DNA of 64,000 bases from Trema orientale (Eukaryota > Streptophyta > Magnoliopsida > Rosales > Cannabaceae): assembly GCA_002914845.1 (NCBI GenBank), contig JXTC01000016.1:630766-694765 (forward strand), read 5' to 3'. Positions 46,864-57,018 of the stretch are shown in pieces. The notes under the pieces were generated by a model. The model did no database searches. It saw only the letters and a list, made by a program, of their open reading frames with translations, and was not told the origin of the DNA. A program made the position numbers and the translations under genes. Each line of letters opens with the position of its first letter. Positions within the stretch are counted from its first letter, which is position 1.

Positions 46864-49570
46864 CTAATCGTCTTTTGCAGCGTCATCTTCGAACTCCTCC
46901 GCAGCCTTTTTCGCATCGTCCTCCCTCCAGCTTTCGACCAAGGCCGTGATATCAGAACCCAAGAAGGAAAAGTTGAAGTTTGGATGCTCACGATAAATAT
47001 TGTAGACGATGGTTGAGACTCCAAGATTGTTAGCTTCATCTTCGTGCTCCGTAAGGTGTGTCTCCTTAAAATCGTCCACTACCTTGCGACGTGCCTCATC
47101 GAGAGCGTCAACATGGAGAGAAATCTTTTCATTAAGTTTCTTTATTTCTCCCTCAAGCTCTTCGGACTTCTTCTTCTCCTTCTCTAGATCATCCTTGAGC
47201 TGTTGCTTCTCTGCCCGAAGATTGTTTATCTCAGCTTCATGCGAGCTTTTCAGGTCCTCGCATGTCTTTGATAGGGCTTCGACCTTCTTCTTGCTTTCTT
47301 CACCAGCCCGCATTAAGTTGAGAACTGGGTCGTACATTAGAACCGCGGCTGAAGTAGCCTGCGCACAATGATTATTAGTCATAGTTCCTTATTAGAAAAA
47401 TAATAAATTAGAACAACAGGAATGATGCTTAGATTAGCGAGCATCCTCATTGCTCCCTTGAATGCGACCTGGGGTGGTCTGTTTTGCAGCTTCTGCCATG
47501 CATCATCAGTAGTGAATCGATCGACGAAGGAGGCAGTCAGACCGGTTTTTGCAGTTAGTAGGCTTAGAAGCACTTCGACCTCTGGAGGATGGTCTGCTGG
47601 GTTGAGGGGTTCGAGGGGAGTCGATAAAGCTGATTTTTTACCTGATGACCCTTATTTATTCGAGATCTCAAGTGGATGAATTGAGGAATTAGTGGGAGGA
47701 GATGAAATATTAGCTGGCTCCTCGTCGAAAATAACTCTCCTCTTCTTCGCAGTTTCGAAGGTTTTTTCTTCCCCTTTCGGCATAGGAGAGGAAGAGCTAG
47801 CTGAAGCTTTGGACTTGGAACCCAAAGTTGATGGTGGAGCCTGCATTCCACTTCCAATGCGAACCATTTCTACGAAGAGACAAGAAAAGTGAGAATACTA
47901 TGTGAAACAGATATGTAAAGAGAAAATGAGACTTTACCTTCAGGTTGGGTTGGATTGGGGTTTGGTATATCCTGCGATGTGGTGACAGTTTTCTTCTTCT
48001 TCTAACTTGCAGTTCTAGAAGATGAGGATGCCTTTCGCTTCTTAGAACCTGAAGATGGTTGTCTTTTCTTTTGACTCGGAGCACTTTTAGGATGGTTCGT
48101 AGAGGATGGCAGGCTTACACCCTTGGGAAAAAGGCCAGATGCAAGTAGATTTTTTGTTGTTCCTAAGGTTTTCCAAGTCAAATTATTCTTCGGGGAGATC
48201 GTTGATTTCACTGACACGAGCAAGTTGGTTTGAGTTGAGTGCCGGTTGTTCCTCTCTGTTAACTGCGAGGAATGGGAAAAAGGTTGAAATAAAAAAAACG
48301 ATGGCAATCATGCGAATATAACAGGGTGAGTACTTACTAGCATGCTGGAAGAAGCCATTTTTGGGGTACTCGAAGTGGAAGAAACCATCCTTTCACTTAC
48401 CCATGTTATTTCTAATATTGGAAATGGTCTTCACATCAGAGCCCGACCATTTGCCCATGTGCAGTTGGACTTGATGTCGTTGTAGGACCACTCACCTTCG
48501 ACATACTGGAAGCCGAAGGGATATTCTGGGGCCTCTCTAACTTGTTGAGGGCCCTGGTCCTCAGGGAGATCTGCTATGCGAGGACTTCCTCGCCTAATCC
48601 TAGTTATCGTAACTTCGGGTTTGGAGTCTCTCTCGATGTAGTCATCTATATTAATCGACTCAAAGCTCGTCAAGGATTCCGATTCACCAGAGAATGCATT
48701 CTCCTCTCTAAAGTTCTCGCTACTAGACATCTGAAAGAGAAACAAAAACCATATTGAATCCTATGCGAGCTCTGGTCGACAGGTATTTAATATAAATTAT
48801 ATTAATATTAATAAAACTAACTTACGTGCAACCTAGAAATAGGCATGCTATTTTTGTCTATTGTTGTAGGTGTACTCGCTATGTTCGAGCAGTTTGGGGC
48901 CACAAACCCTAAAATCTGCGCCAACACTTATCTATTCGATTATCATGAAGATGATATCCGGATCAGCCTATGACTCTGTCTGTCTTCAATTCAGCCTTCT
49001 ATCCTACAAACTGCGAGCCACTCTTCGACAATTCATTATTCGATTTAGTTAGATTCGTCTCTATTGTTCAATCTGAACAAAATCTATGATCAACCCTAAA
49101 TCTACAATTCTGCATCTATGACTTTGATTTAACATTCCAGAAATTTCAAAAAAACATATTCTCCTATGGGTTCCGTCTAATACATCAAAAACAAATCATT
49201 TTCGGAGAGAAACTTCCAAATTCAGGGTTTATAATTTAGGTATTGTCAAGTTCAGCAAATAGTTAAGGATACAGTTCAGAATCAACAGTGGTTCAGGATT
49301 CTTAAAAGTGATCAAGTTTGTATATGGTCTCTATTTCTATAAGAATCAAAATATTCAAAAACATAAGAAAAGAAAATGGTGGAAAAGAGAGGAACTAACC
49401 TTGGATGAAGAATAAATGATTGTCGGAGATGTCTCTGAAATATCACTGGGATTGAAACTTGCAGTGACAGCCGAGTTCACTGGAAAGTTGTGTTGAAGGA
49501 TAAGGTCGCCAGAGAAGAAAAAGAAACTGGGTACTCAGAAAGTTTGAGAATTTTAGTAAAATGAAAATGA
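46864..49570 (-). pseudogene. Spliced antisense gene of Tat element C (coiled-coil protein)
   Basis: On the minus strand a TATAAAAAG (49591-49600) is followed by an untranslated exon ending CCAAG|GTTAGT (49400). Then TTTCAG|ATG opens coding exon 2 (48730-48338), with MSSSENFREENAFSGESES and a GTAAGT donor. Exon 3 (48262-47938) has a CTCGCAG acceptor and a GTAAAGT donor. Exon 4 runs from 47869 (CGTAG acceptor) to about 47420, with VRIGSGMQAPPSTLG and TASFVDRFTTDDAWQKLQ. Exon 5 (47358-46864, GCGCAG acceptor) has RAGEESKKKVEALSKTCEDL, a long coiled coil, ending EEFEDDAAKDD. Antisense genes after integrase are known in Tat elements; their role is unknown. A frameshift near 48460, stops in exons 2 and 4 and a lost exon 4 donor suggest decay. 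Confidence 0.72.
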
Positions 49571-49590
49571 AAGGGAGAAGGAAATAGGCT

Positions 49591-49600
49591 CTTTTTATAT
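49591..49600 (-). promoter_or_regulatory. Antisense TATA box in element C
   Basis: ATATAAAAAG on the minus strand stands about 190 bases before the untranslated exon's splice donor and is the best core promoter candidate for the antisense gene. It lies outside the 3' LTR. Confidence 0.45.
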
Positions 49601-49999
49601 CTCAAGATTCCTTAGATCTGGGCTGTGAATCAATGAGGGTTAATTTTCAGATCTGATGGCCAAGATTCATACAGGACAATTGATTTTCAAAATTAGATAA
49701 TTTAATTTTCGAAATACAAGGTTTTGGTGTGAAACAACAGCTGACATCGTCATCATCATCACACCTACTCGAGAAACGGGGAGAACTCCTCGAGTCTCGC
49801 TAATCTCCTAAGAAAAAAATGACACATGGTGGCGTCTGTTAGGAAGGTGTACGCGTGGTCATGAAAAGATATGATTTAAGATTTTACAATTTTTCAAGGG
49901 TTTCGAAATAATCTCATCACATCGCATTCTTAAACTCGCACTTGTCAGAGTAGATTAGATCCATTCAGCCTTGAAAGACTGCTGGAGTTGGGGGGAAAT

Positions 50000-50616
50000 T
50001 GTTGTGCGATCTTAATTCTATATATTAGTCAATACCAGAAAAGAAAAGTCGACAATTGATGAAAATACGCCAGGTCGAATATTAGAAACAATCAATAGTG
50101 TGATCTGCTCTGTATGAATAAATGTGCGATTAGCGGAAAAGGAAACTAAATCAATCTTCTCCAAATGGGTAACACATGAGGAAAGAGAAACAAGCTTCTA
50201 ATTGTAAATATTGGGCAATCAATTCCGTTTAAAGTTGTTACCCTGTCTTGTATTGTTACCCGAAGTTGTATTTTCTGATTATGTACCTACATATTTTCAT
50301 AATTGGGAAACATTATGCCACCCTTACCTATATAAAGGGAGCTCAGTCTCAGTATAAGTCACGACACAATTAACTCACAATCACTTCACTATACACTCAC
50401 TATGTAATTCTTTCTTTGCTCTCACATTGAGACTTAGAGAAACTCTTGTAATTCTCCAGAAAATAATGAAGAACAATGGACGTAGGCTCATCTTTTTTGG
50501 GGCTGAACCACTATAAAATCCTCGTCTCTTTATTTATCTTGTTTTATCAGTTAATTTACGTACAAGCCGCATCTCGCAATTTTCTAAATTCGCTGCTGAC
50601 AAAACCTCTGTCAACA
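50000..50616 (+). repeat. 3' LTR of element C
   Basis: It runs from TGTTGTGCGATC to CTCTGTCAACA, preceded by the polypurine tract AGTTGGGGGGAAAT. It matches the 5' LTR end to end. Confidence 0.9.
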
Positions 50617-50621
50617 GTATA

Positions 50622-52573
50622 TATATCTTGAATCAACTTTGCCCGGATTGAACTTTGCTATTTTTGACAATTTTGAGTTATTTAAATTTTGTACTTAAAT
50701 TTTTCAATCCAACCATTAAATCGTAAAATAAACTTAATATTTATGATGTACTCGTGAAAACAAGAATTTTGATATATATATTAACTATGTTTAGTGACAG
50801 ACACGAAAAACGAGATCTGACAGCTCAGATTTGTCTCGTTTTGTGTGCCACGGTGTCGGGTTTCTGTCCGAGCCCGAATCGGTCAAGTTATATGTTTACA
50901 TAGCGAATTTGGGTGTTAGAAATTCAGTGGAGATATTTGTTTCTCCATTTGAGGCTCCATTGAAAAAATGACATTTCAAACCAAACGATCGAGGGTTCGA
51001 AAACGACCCACGACTATCCAAATGACCGCCAAAACATATCAAATGCTCTGGATAGTACCGTAGCATTGTCTAATCACTCGTTTGAGGTAGGAATTCGATT
51101 ACTTTATCCTTAAATTAGTTCAATTTTGATTTTCACATATTTTGAATAAATATGAAATTTTGTGAAATATTTGATTAAAATGTGATTTATACATGTTTTG
51201 ACATGTTTGATATATAAACTGCTGGGAGGCATGTCACACTGGTTGGCGTGCCAAATTATCTTATTTCAAACTATTTTCTGTAGGAACTTGATTTAATTAG
51301 TTTTAATGAAAATGGCTGTTGTGCTGCCGAAATTTTTATAAAGTCCAATTTAAATAAGAATTTAGTTTTAAGAACTGAACTTGGTTAATTAAAAATACTG
51401 CATGGTCTATTTTGGCATTTTGTGAAAAAATTGTATATGTTCTCATTTTTATCATACATACAGCATTGCATGCATTTATTGCACCTACGTGGCTGATAGA
51501 CTTGCAATACCCCTATTGCGTGCTCAGACTTATAGAACCCCTTCAGGATGCTCGGACTTATGGTACCCTACCTAGGGTACTCAGACTACATATTATACTG
51601 ACGGTTACCAACTTAAGTGACTCGGACGTAATACACATGTGCAGTCACTCATTTGGGTGACTCACACTACATTGCATACTTACGGTTACCAGTCTTTCGT
51701 AGCTCGAATTTTTCATTGATTGTATTGTCTGTTATGTACTTAACTTAAATAGATATGTACTGGATTTGATGTTATATTTTATAATGGTTTAGAATGTTTG
51801 AACCTTTGGATAGTGAATTTATTTTGAGACTAAGATTTACAATGATTTGAAATATTTCAACTTTTGGAATATGATTTCTGTTTTAAGACGGTGTTTTATA
51901 AGGTTTTGGGAGATTTAAAACTTCGGCCGATACTTTTTATCGGACTTTAGTAAAATTGTTTAAGTATTTCACTGACCATGTAGAATCTTGAAAGTAAGTA
52001 TTTATATTGGTTAAAAACCTATAATTGAATATCTACTGAGTCACGTGCTCACCTCTTATTTCCTCCCACTTTCAAGTGTTGAGTTATTTTTGGAGCAATT
52101 GTCATGATAGTTTGACAAGCTTTTTTTGTATTACCATTTCTTACCTCTTTATTGGTTGGTTTCTATTCTATATCATCTTTTCTTTTCTATGTCAAATTTA
52201 TTTAGCCAATAATAGTGTATTTACTAGATGGATGTATGAAGATGATTTTTCTATAAAATTGAGTACTTAAAAATACAAATGATTTTATGTAAATCAATTG
52301 GATATTGGACTTAAGATTTAATTATTAGACTCATTTTACTAAAATTTATAAATTAACAAAGGTTTCAAAATCAATTAATTATAATTTTATCTAAACTTTA
52401 AATGATGATTTTCTTGCGAAATTAAATTAGTGGAAAGTTTCATGATTCTGAAATTTGGTTACTTTTGAGGATTAAAAATAAAAAATTTCAAGTGAATTTT
52501 GAAAAATCACTGTTTATTACCTTTTTCACTTAAAATTATTAAAATTTATGGTCTTGAAATTTTAGTCGTGGCA
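50622..52573 (+). repeat. 3' LTR of element D, right part
   Basis: It resumes as TATATCTTGAATCAACTTTG, matching TATATACCTTGACTCAAC at about 32242 of the 5' LTR. It runs to GTCGTGGCA at 52573. It keeps the tandem-unit stretch (about 51375-51800) lost from the 5' LTR. Confidence 0.85.
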
Positions 52574-53925
52574 CATGTGTCCCTAGATATATATGAACAA
52601 TGCTAAACAATCTCCTGCATATTCAGAGTTCACTTGTTTTACTACTCTTAACACGTAGCATTGTTACATTTTATTAGATATTTAAAGAAGTAATGACTAA
52701 ATAAAGGACCATTATCTTTTGCTTTAATTGCATTTTATTAGATATTTAAAGAGATAATGACTAAATAAATGACGATTATCTTTTGCTATAGTTACAAGTT
52801 TTGCCATTCGCTTTTTTCCCCCTCGACTTCGTCTCTTTTATTTTCAACGCATCATTATTATTAGGAGGGAAAAAAAAAAACAGTATCCTTAATATTAATG
52901 GAAATGGATAATATTGAGTTATAGACTATTTTATTGTTTTATAAAGTGATATTCTTTTCTTAAAAGGTATCCTGGCTCTTAAATGTTTTGCAGAATATTT
53001 TATATTTTTATCTCCACTATATATTTATCTCAAGGTTTTGGAGTTCTTAAATAGCCCATTATATTGCTAGCAGAGGCCGATTTGTTTGTAGGGAATTTTC
53101 TTTTTCTTTTTACTATTTCTAATCTTGTTTGCTTTTTCATTTATGTTGCTAAGAATGTAGATATGGTTAACTTGAACTACCTTCCAATTAAGTAAGGAAT
53201 TTAAAAGTACCAATTGAGCTATATTATTTATTCTTTGATTAAGTTTTTTATTAAATTTTTTTGAAAGATATCAAATAGTTTCTTAATATTGTTGCGTATA
53301 CTAGAAACTTAATACGGATGCCTTTTAGAAAATTAATATGGATGCTTTTTTTTTATTTATCTATATTATACTGGAAAGATTTATAAGTATTAGTCTTTTT
53401 TTATTCTTGTAATTTATTGTTTTGGTTAATAATATTATCATTATTTTTTCTAGATGAGTTACCATATGAAGACTGAGTATTAGGCTATAAATGCACTTTC
53501 TTGGCTAGACTCTTGTGTTTTCAGCAAACGTCAATTTCATTTACATATAAGAGGAGGAGGCAATAAGAAATTACTTTTATGTGTCATTAATATCAAGCAT
53601 ACAAGTATAGTTTTCGTGAAGATTTTATTGACCTATTATTAATTCTTCAAAAAGAAAAAAAGGGCAACAAGTGTTGATAGCTTCTTTTATATTCCTGTAA
53701 AACAACCTAAAGGCATGCTAGAATTTGTCCTTAGCAAAAGACTTGTAGTGTACAATGGAATTATGGAAATGAAGTTTTTACCCTATTAGTGCTGCAGCTA
53801 CATATATATTGAACAAGTAGTAAATTTGAAATTTTTAACTTTCTAAAACAATTCACAAATAATGATAGTAATAATAAAGCAATAGTAAAGGGGTGCATGT
53901 GCCTTAGGCACGTAACTAGAGCTAG

Positions 53926-55188
53926 TATATATATGTATATATTTTATAATGAAAAATATCTCAGTTTCTCTTATATATATCTAAAACGTTTTGAAAAAAG
54001 AAATAGAATATATATATATACATACATAGAAAAATAATACAGGGTATTTTGTGTGAGCATAACATATGAGATTATGTAATACTAATAAAAAATAAAAAAG
54101 TTATGGAAAATAAAAAACTTGATACGGAAAATGAACAAATTAAATAAATAAACATGTTATGGACTATATATGATTACTGCATATCAACTACATAGGAAAA
54201 TATATGGTACAAGAAATTAAGCAAATAATCATGTACAGAATATGGACATACGTACTAATTTGAATATCTTACCATTAATTTATTCATGATATGGGATGCA
54301 TTAATTAGTCGATAGCAAAATTAATTAAGAAAACTATATTATATTGCATATTACACTATAAATACATAAGCGATAAATTGTTTCAAATCTTATCCGATGC
54401 GTAATTATTAATTGGAAAAATTACACCTAGTGGGTCTACTAAATTTTTGTGATGAAAGTGGAACTCACTTATTAATGTTTTCAAAAGTAACCCCCTATTG
54501 TTATGTCACACATGTAAAATTATTTGGATACATATTTCTCCAACAAACTCCAAACTACTTCAACCACCACCGCCTGTCTCGATCTCAATCCTGTACGGCA
54601 CTTCCGCTCCGCTAGGGTCAAACTTGTTTGGCCACCTCTCCTAGTTGTTCTAGTTATTTTTCGACCTGTGGCCGGAAAAATTTCGACCACGATCGAACCA
54701 CCACTGGATCGGAGTCGAACAATTCGATTGGGGCCAAAGCCACTGGTCGAAAATTTTCGACCGGCGTTTGACTGGCGTTCGATCATAGTAGAACAATTTT
54801 GATCCTAGTCAAACATGGTCGCCCACCTTTCCAATGCCACCTCATTTTGACTTTTTTGATTTAATCGAAAATTTTCGACTTGATAATTTTGGAACTACGA
54901 AATATCCTTTAAATGACATGACAATAAAGTCCTACTTTTGTAAATGATTTATAGATTGTCCTTCTTTTTATCACATGTATTAAAAGAGGATAAAAATTGA
55001 TAATCTCTAATTAATTAGAAAAACTATATTGTACTGAATAAAACCATTTAAACTAGTTTTTAGAGTTAAATGTAACTCAGACAAAATATGAACAATGCTA
55101 GAGGAAATTAATTTTTGAGAGTATTTTTGTCATTATTTTGAATTTGTGAAAAGTAGAAAGATTTAAAATACTTGGGAGAACATTTTAT
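53926..55188. repeat. Tandem duplication, unit 2, right part (repeat X, copy 2)
   Basis: It matches 29275-30540 along its length. Shared blocks include GAAAAATATCTCAGTTTCTC, GAGCATAACATATGAGAT, AAACATGTTATGGACTAT, CAACAAACTCCAAA and CACATGTATTAAA. The GC-richer patch (54580-54830) with TCGACC/GGTCGA motifs is conserved in kind. It ends at an L1-type insertion at 55189. It was contiguous with 30551-31161 before the Helitron insertions. Confidence 0.8.
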
Positions 55189-55415
55189 AATTAGTGATAT
55201 TCTAAACTACTCAGAGAGGTTAGTGGTAGCACTTATTGCATCGTTCCTTGTCAAAGAAATAAGGTAGCCCATACACTTACAAAGGATATTTTTGTTCTTC
55301 TTCTGCTATTTCTGTTTAGTATCGGAAAATTCCCAATTCTATTAATTGTTGCTATTGTTGCAGATGATTTGAACCATTAATAAAGAAGTCACGTGTTTCT
55401 TTCTGAAAAAAAAAA
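55189..55415 (+). mobile_element. 5'-truncated L1-type LINE fragment
   Basis: The 227-base insert is flanked by long near-identical duplications (CTTGGGAGAACATTTTAT at 55171-55188 and CCTGGGAGAAATTTTAT after 55416) and ends in a poly(A) run. It encodes LIASFLVKE, then NKVAHTLTK in a second frame. That block is characteristic of the C-terminal RNase H domain of plant L1 elements. Unit 1 shows the empty site near 30524. Confidence 0.75.
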
Positions 55416-55507
55416 CCCTGGGAGAAATTTTATTTTTAGTTTGATCATGACTAACATACTTTACGTGAAGGGTATATGTCACACAAGTTCTATTGTATCA
55501 ATTTTGT

Positions 55508-57018
55508 TGATGACGGAACATTTCACCCATAAGTCATTCTTTCAGTTTAGATAATTGTGAGTTCTCAAGCAGTTTTGTTAGTTTAATTGTATTTATGTGT
55601 TTTGTCATAGACTCAATATAATTTTTGGTATAAAAATAGGGAGAATTCTAAAGCCAAATGCAGCCTCAAAATCAGAGTAGAGTGCGCTGCTGCGTGACCC
55701 TGATGACATCTCTTAGCCACGAAGCCAAAAGGGCTGGGCAACTGGCAAGGGGGTGGAGCATGTGCTAGATGGTTGCGCGGGCATGCCAGCAGATGGCAAG
55801 GCCACGCCACCCTTCTTCGATTAGCTGCACAGCCATGCAAGCAATGTTTCACAACTACGCCTCCCTCAACTATACTTGTTGACTAGAAGACCCTCCTTTG
55901 ACCATTTTGAGCCCTTTATTCGATTTTCATTGAACGTCCAAGATTTGGCCGTGATATTTGAAGAATTTTGAGTATTAGAAAAGCCTAGATAGGAAGGAGG
56001 CAAAGGGAGAGGAGGCTAGAAGAGAAAACTAGAAAGAAACACCAAAAGTTCGTAGAGAGAAAAGAGCTTAGAGTTGGAGATTTCTTGAAGATGCTTGGAA
56101 GAGATTCTTAAGGGCTGAAGGCTTAAAGTTTATCTCCACAAAGTGTTTTCTCTAACTTTCACTCTCTACTAATCCTAATAGAAATTTGTATTGAGAATTC
56201 TATGTTTTCATTTATGAATTTCTTGTTAAGATTAGTAATGGATTCATCTATATTCGGCTAAATTCTATATGCTAGGATTTAACATAGCTTTGTTTGTACT
56301 CTGATTTGAGTATTTTCTTAGTTGTTGATTTGTGTTGTTTCATTTATAATTCATTTATATTTTTCTATACTTAATGCTTCTAATTTATGTGGTCAATATA
56401 TTAGTTGATCTTAGATTGTGATAATGCTCGGGAGAGATTGATTTCGTAGTTTAAAATTGAGAAACATATTCTAGGTTATCGTGAGACCAGGAGGAGATAG
56501 ATTCCTAGATAATCACCACAGGATTTAGATTGTTATGAAACTGGAAGGAGATTGGCATCCTGATTTCTAAACTAAGGGCTGGACTTAATGAATGTGTGAA
56601 TAGACAATTTAGATAAGGATATTGACTTGTGTATTTATGCATATAAATTCATTTGACACTCGGGAGAGATAATAAGGTGAAATCAATTCCCTTGATTAAT
56701 GAATTTAGTGAACCCAACTAGCAATTGCTTAATACGAGATCTTAAGAATAATAAAGTGAAGTTAAGTTCCTAGTACAATTATGCATAGAAGTTTCTATAT
56801 TTGCTTATATAATTTTTATCTGTAATTTTATTTATTTAATTTTTCATACAATTAGTTTTAATGCCTAGATAAAATTAGGTTACGATAATCATGGTACTTA
56901 GCAACAAAATCAAGAACTATCCTCATGGAATTGACAACTTCATACTTATCACTTTATTACATGTACAGGATCCGTCCACTTGCGGTTAATATTTATATAC
57001 ACATGAAATCATACAATA
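55508..57018 (+). repeat. 5' LTR of element E
   Basis: It shares with the 3' LTR the blocks CTAATTTATGTGGYCAAT, GGAGATTGGCAT-like and TGCGGTTAATATTTAT. It contains about 250 bases around 55800-56030 that the 3' LTR lacks. Confidence 0.85.

Larger units (their letters stand above)
38089..50616 (+). mobile_element. Element C: Tat-lineage Ty3/gypsy retrotransposon
   Basis: LTRs of 616 and 617 bases (38089-38704, 50000-50616) are flanked by the duplication GTATA (38084-38088, 50617-50621). The 5' LTR starts TATTGTGC where the 3' LTR has TGTTGTGC, so its terminal G mutated. Internal order is gag, protease, reverse transcriptase, RNase H, a second RNase H, integrase, then an antisense gene and polypurine tract AGTTGGGGGGAAAT (49986-49999). 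This layout is the Retand-like branch of Tat. By eye the first 230 bases of the two LTRs differ at about 20 positions, mostly transitions, so the insertion is old. Confidence 0.92.
31875..52573 (+). mobile_element. Element D: non-autonomous LTR retrotransposon (interrupted by element C)
   Basis: LTRs at 31875-33757 and 37726-38088 plus 50622-52573 begin TGTAAAAATCC or TGTAATAACCC and end GTCGTGACA or GTCGTGGCA. A primer binding site of the initiator-methionine tRNA type (TTGGTATCAAAGC) begins at 33761. The polypurine tract AAGGAGGGAAAGA directly precedes the 3' LTR. CACAT precedes the 5' LTR, and CACAT also occurs at 52572-52576 overlapping the last CA of the LTR; whether this is the target duplication is ambiguous. 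The 4 kb interior lacks recognisable gag or pol. Confidence 0.8.
31777..53925 (+). mobile_element. Helitron B (non-autonomous), split by element D
   Basis: The 5' end TCTATTAGCATTATGGAAGC resembles that of Helitron A, including a shared AAGCTT(T)GGGA block and ending GTTCC. The 3' end at 53922-53925 is CTAG followed by T, with a hairpin CATGTGCC TTA GGCACGTA at 53896-53914 that matches Helitron A's. Only 31777-31874 and 52574-53925 belong to it, about 1.45 kb; the rest is element D and its own insertions. Its right part contains a 64-base tandem duplication (52667-52730, 52731-52794). Confidence 0.65.

Noticed and set aside
47009..47371. Serine-rich plus-strand open frame
   Set aside because: It is the reverse of the coiled-coil exon of the antisense gene, where charged codons read as serine and arginine on the other strand.
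54520..54802. Overlapping plus and minus open frames in repeat X
   Set aside because: Frames arise from the GC-richer TCGA-rich core; they are not conserved in frame between copies at 29830 and 54524.
55613..55852. Minus-strand cysteine and histidine-rich frame
   Set aside because: It lies in the 5' LTR of element E, in a part deleted from the other LTR; no support for a protein.
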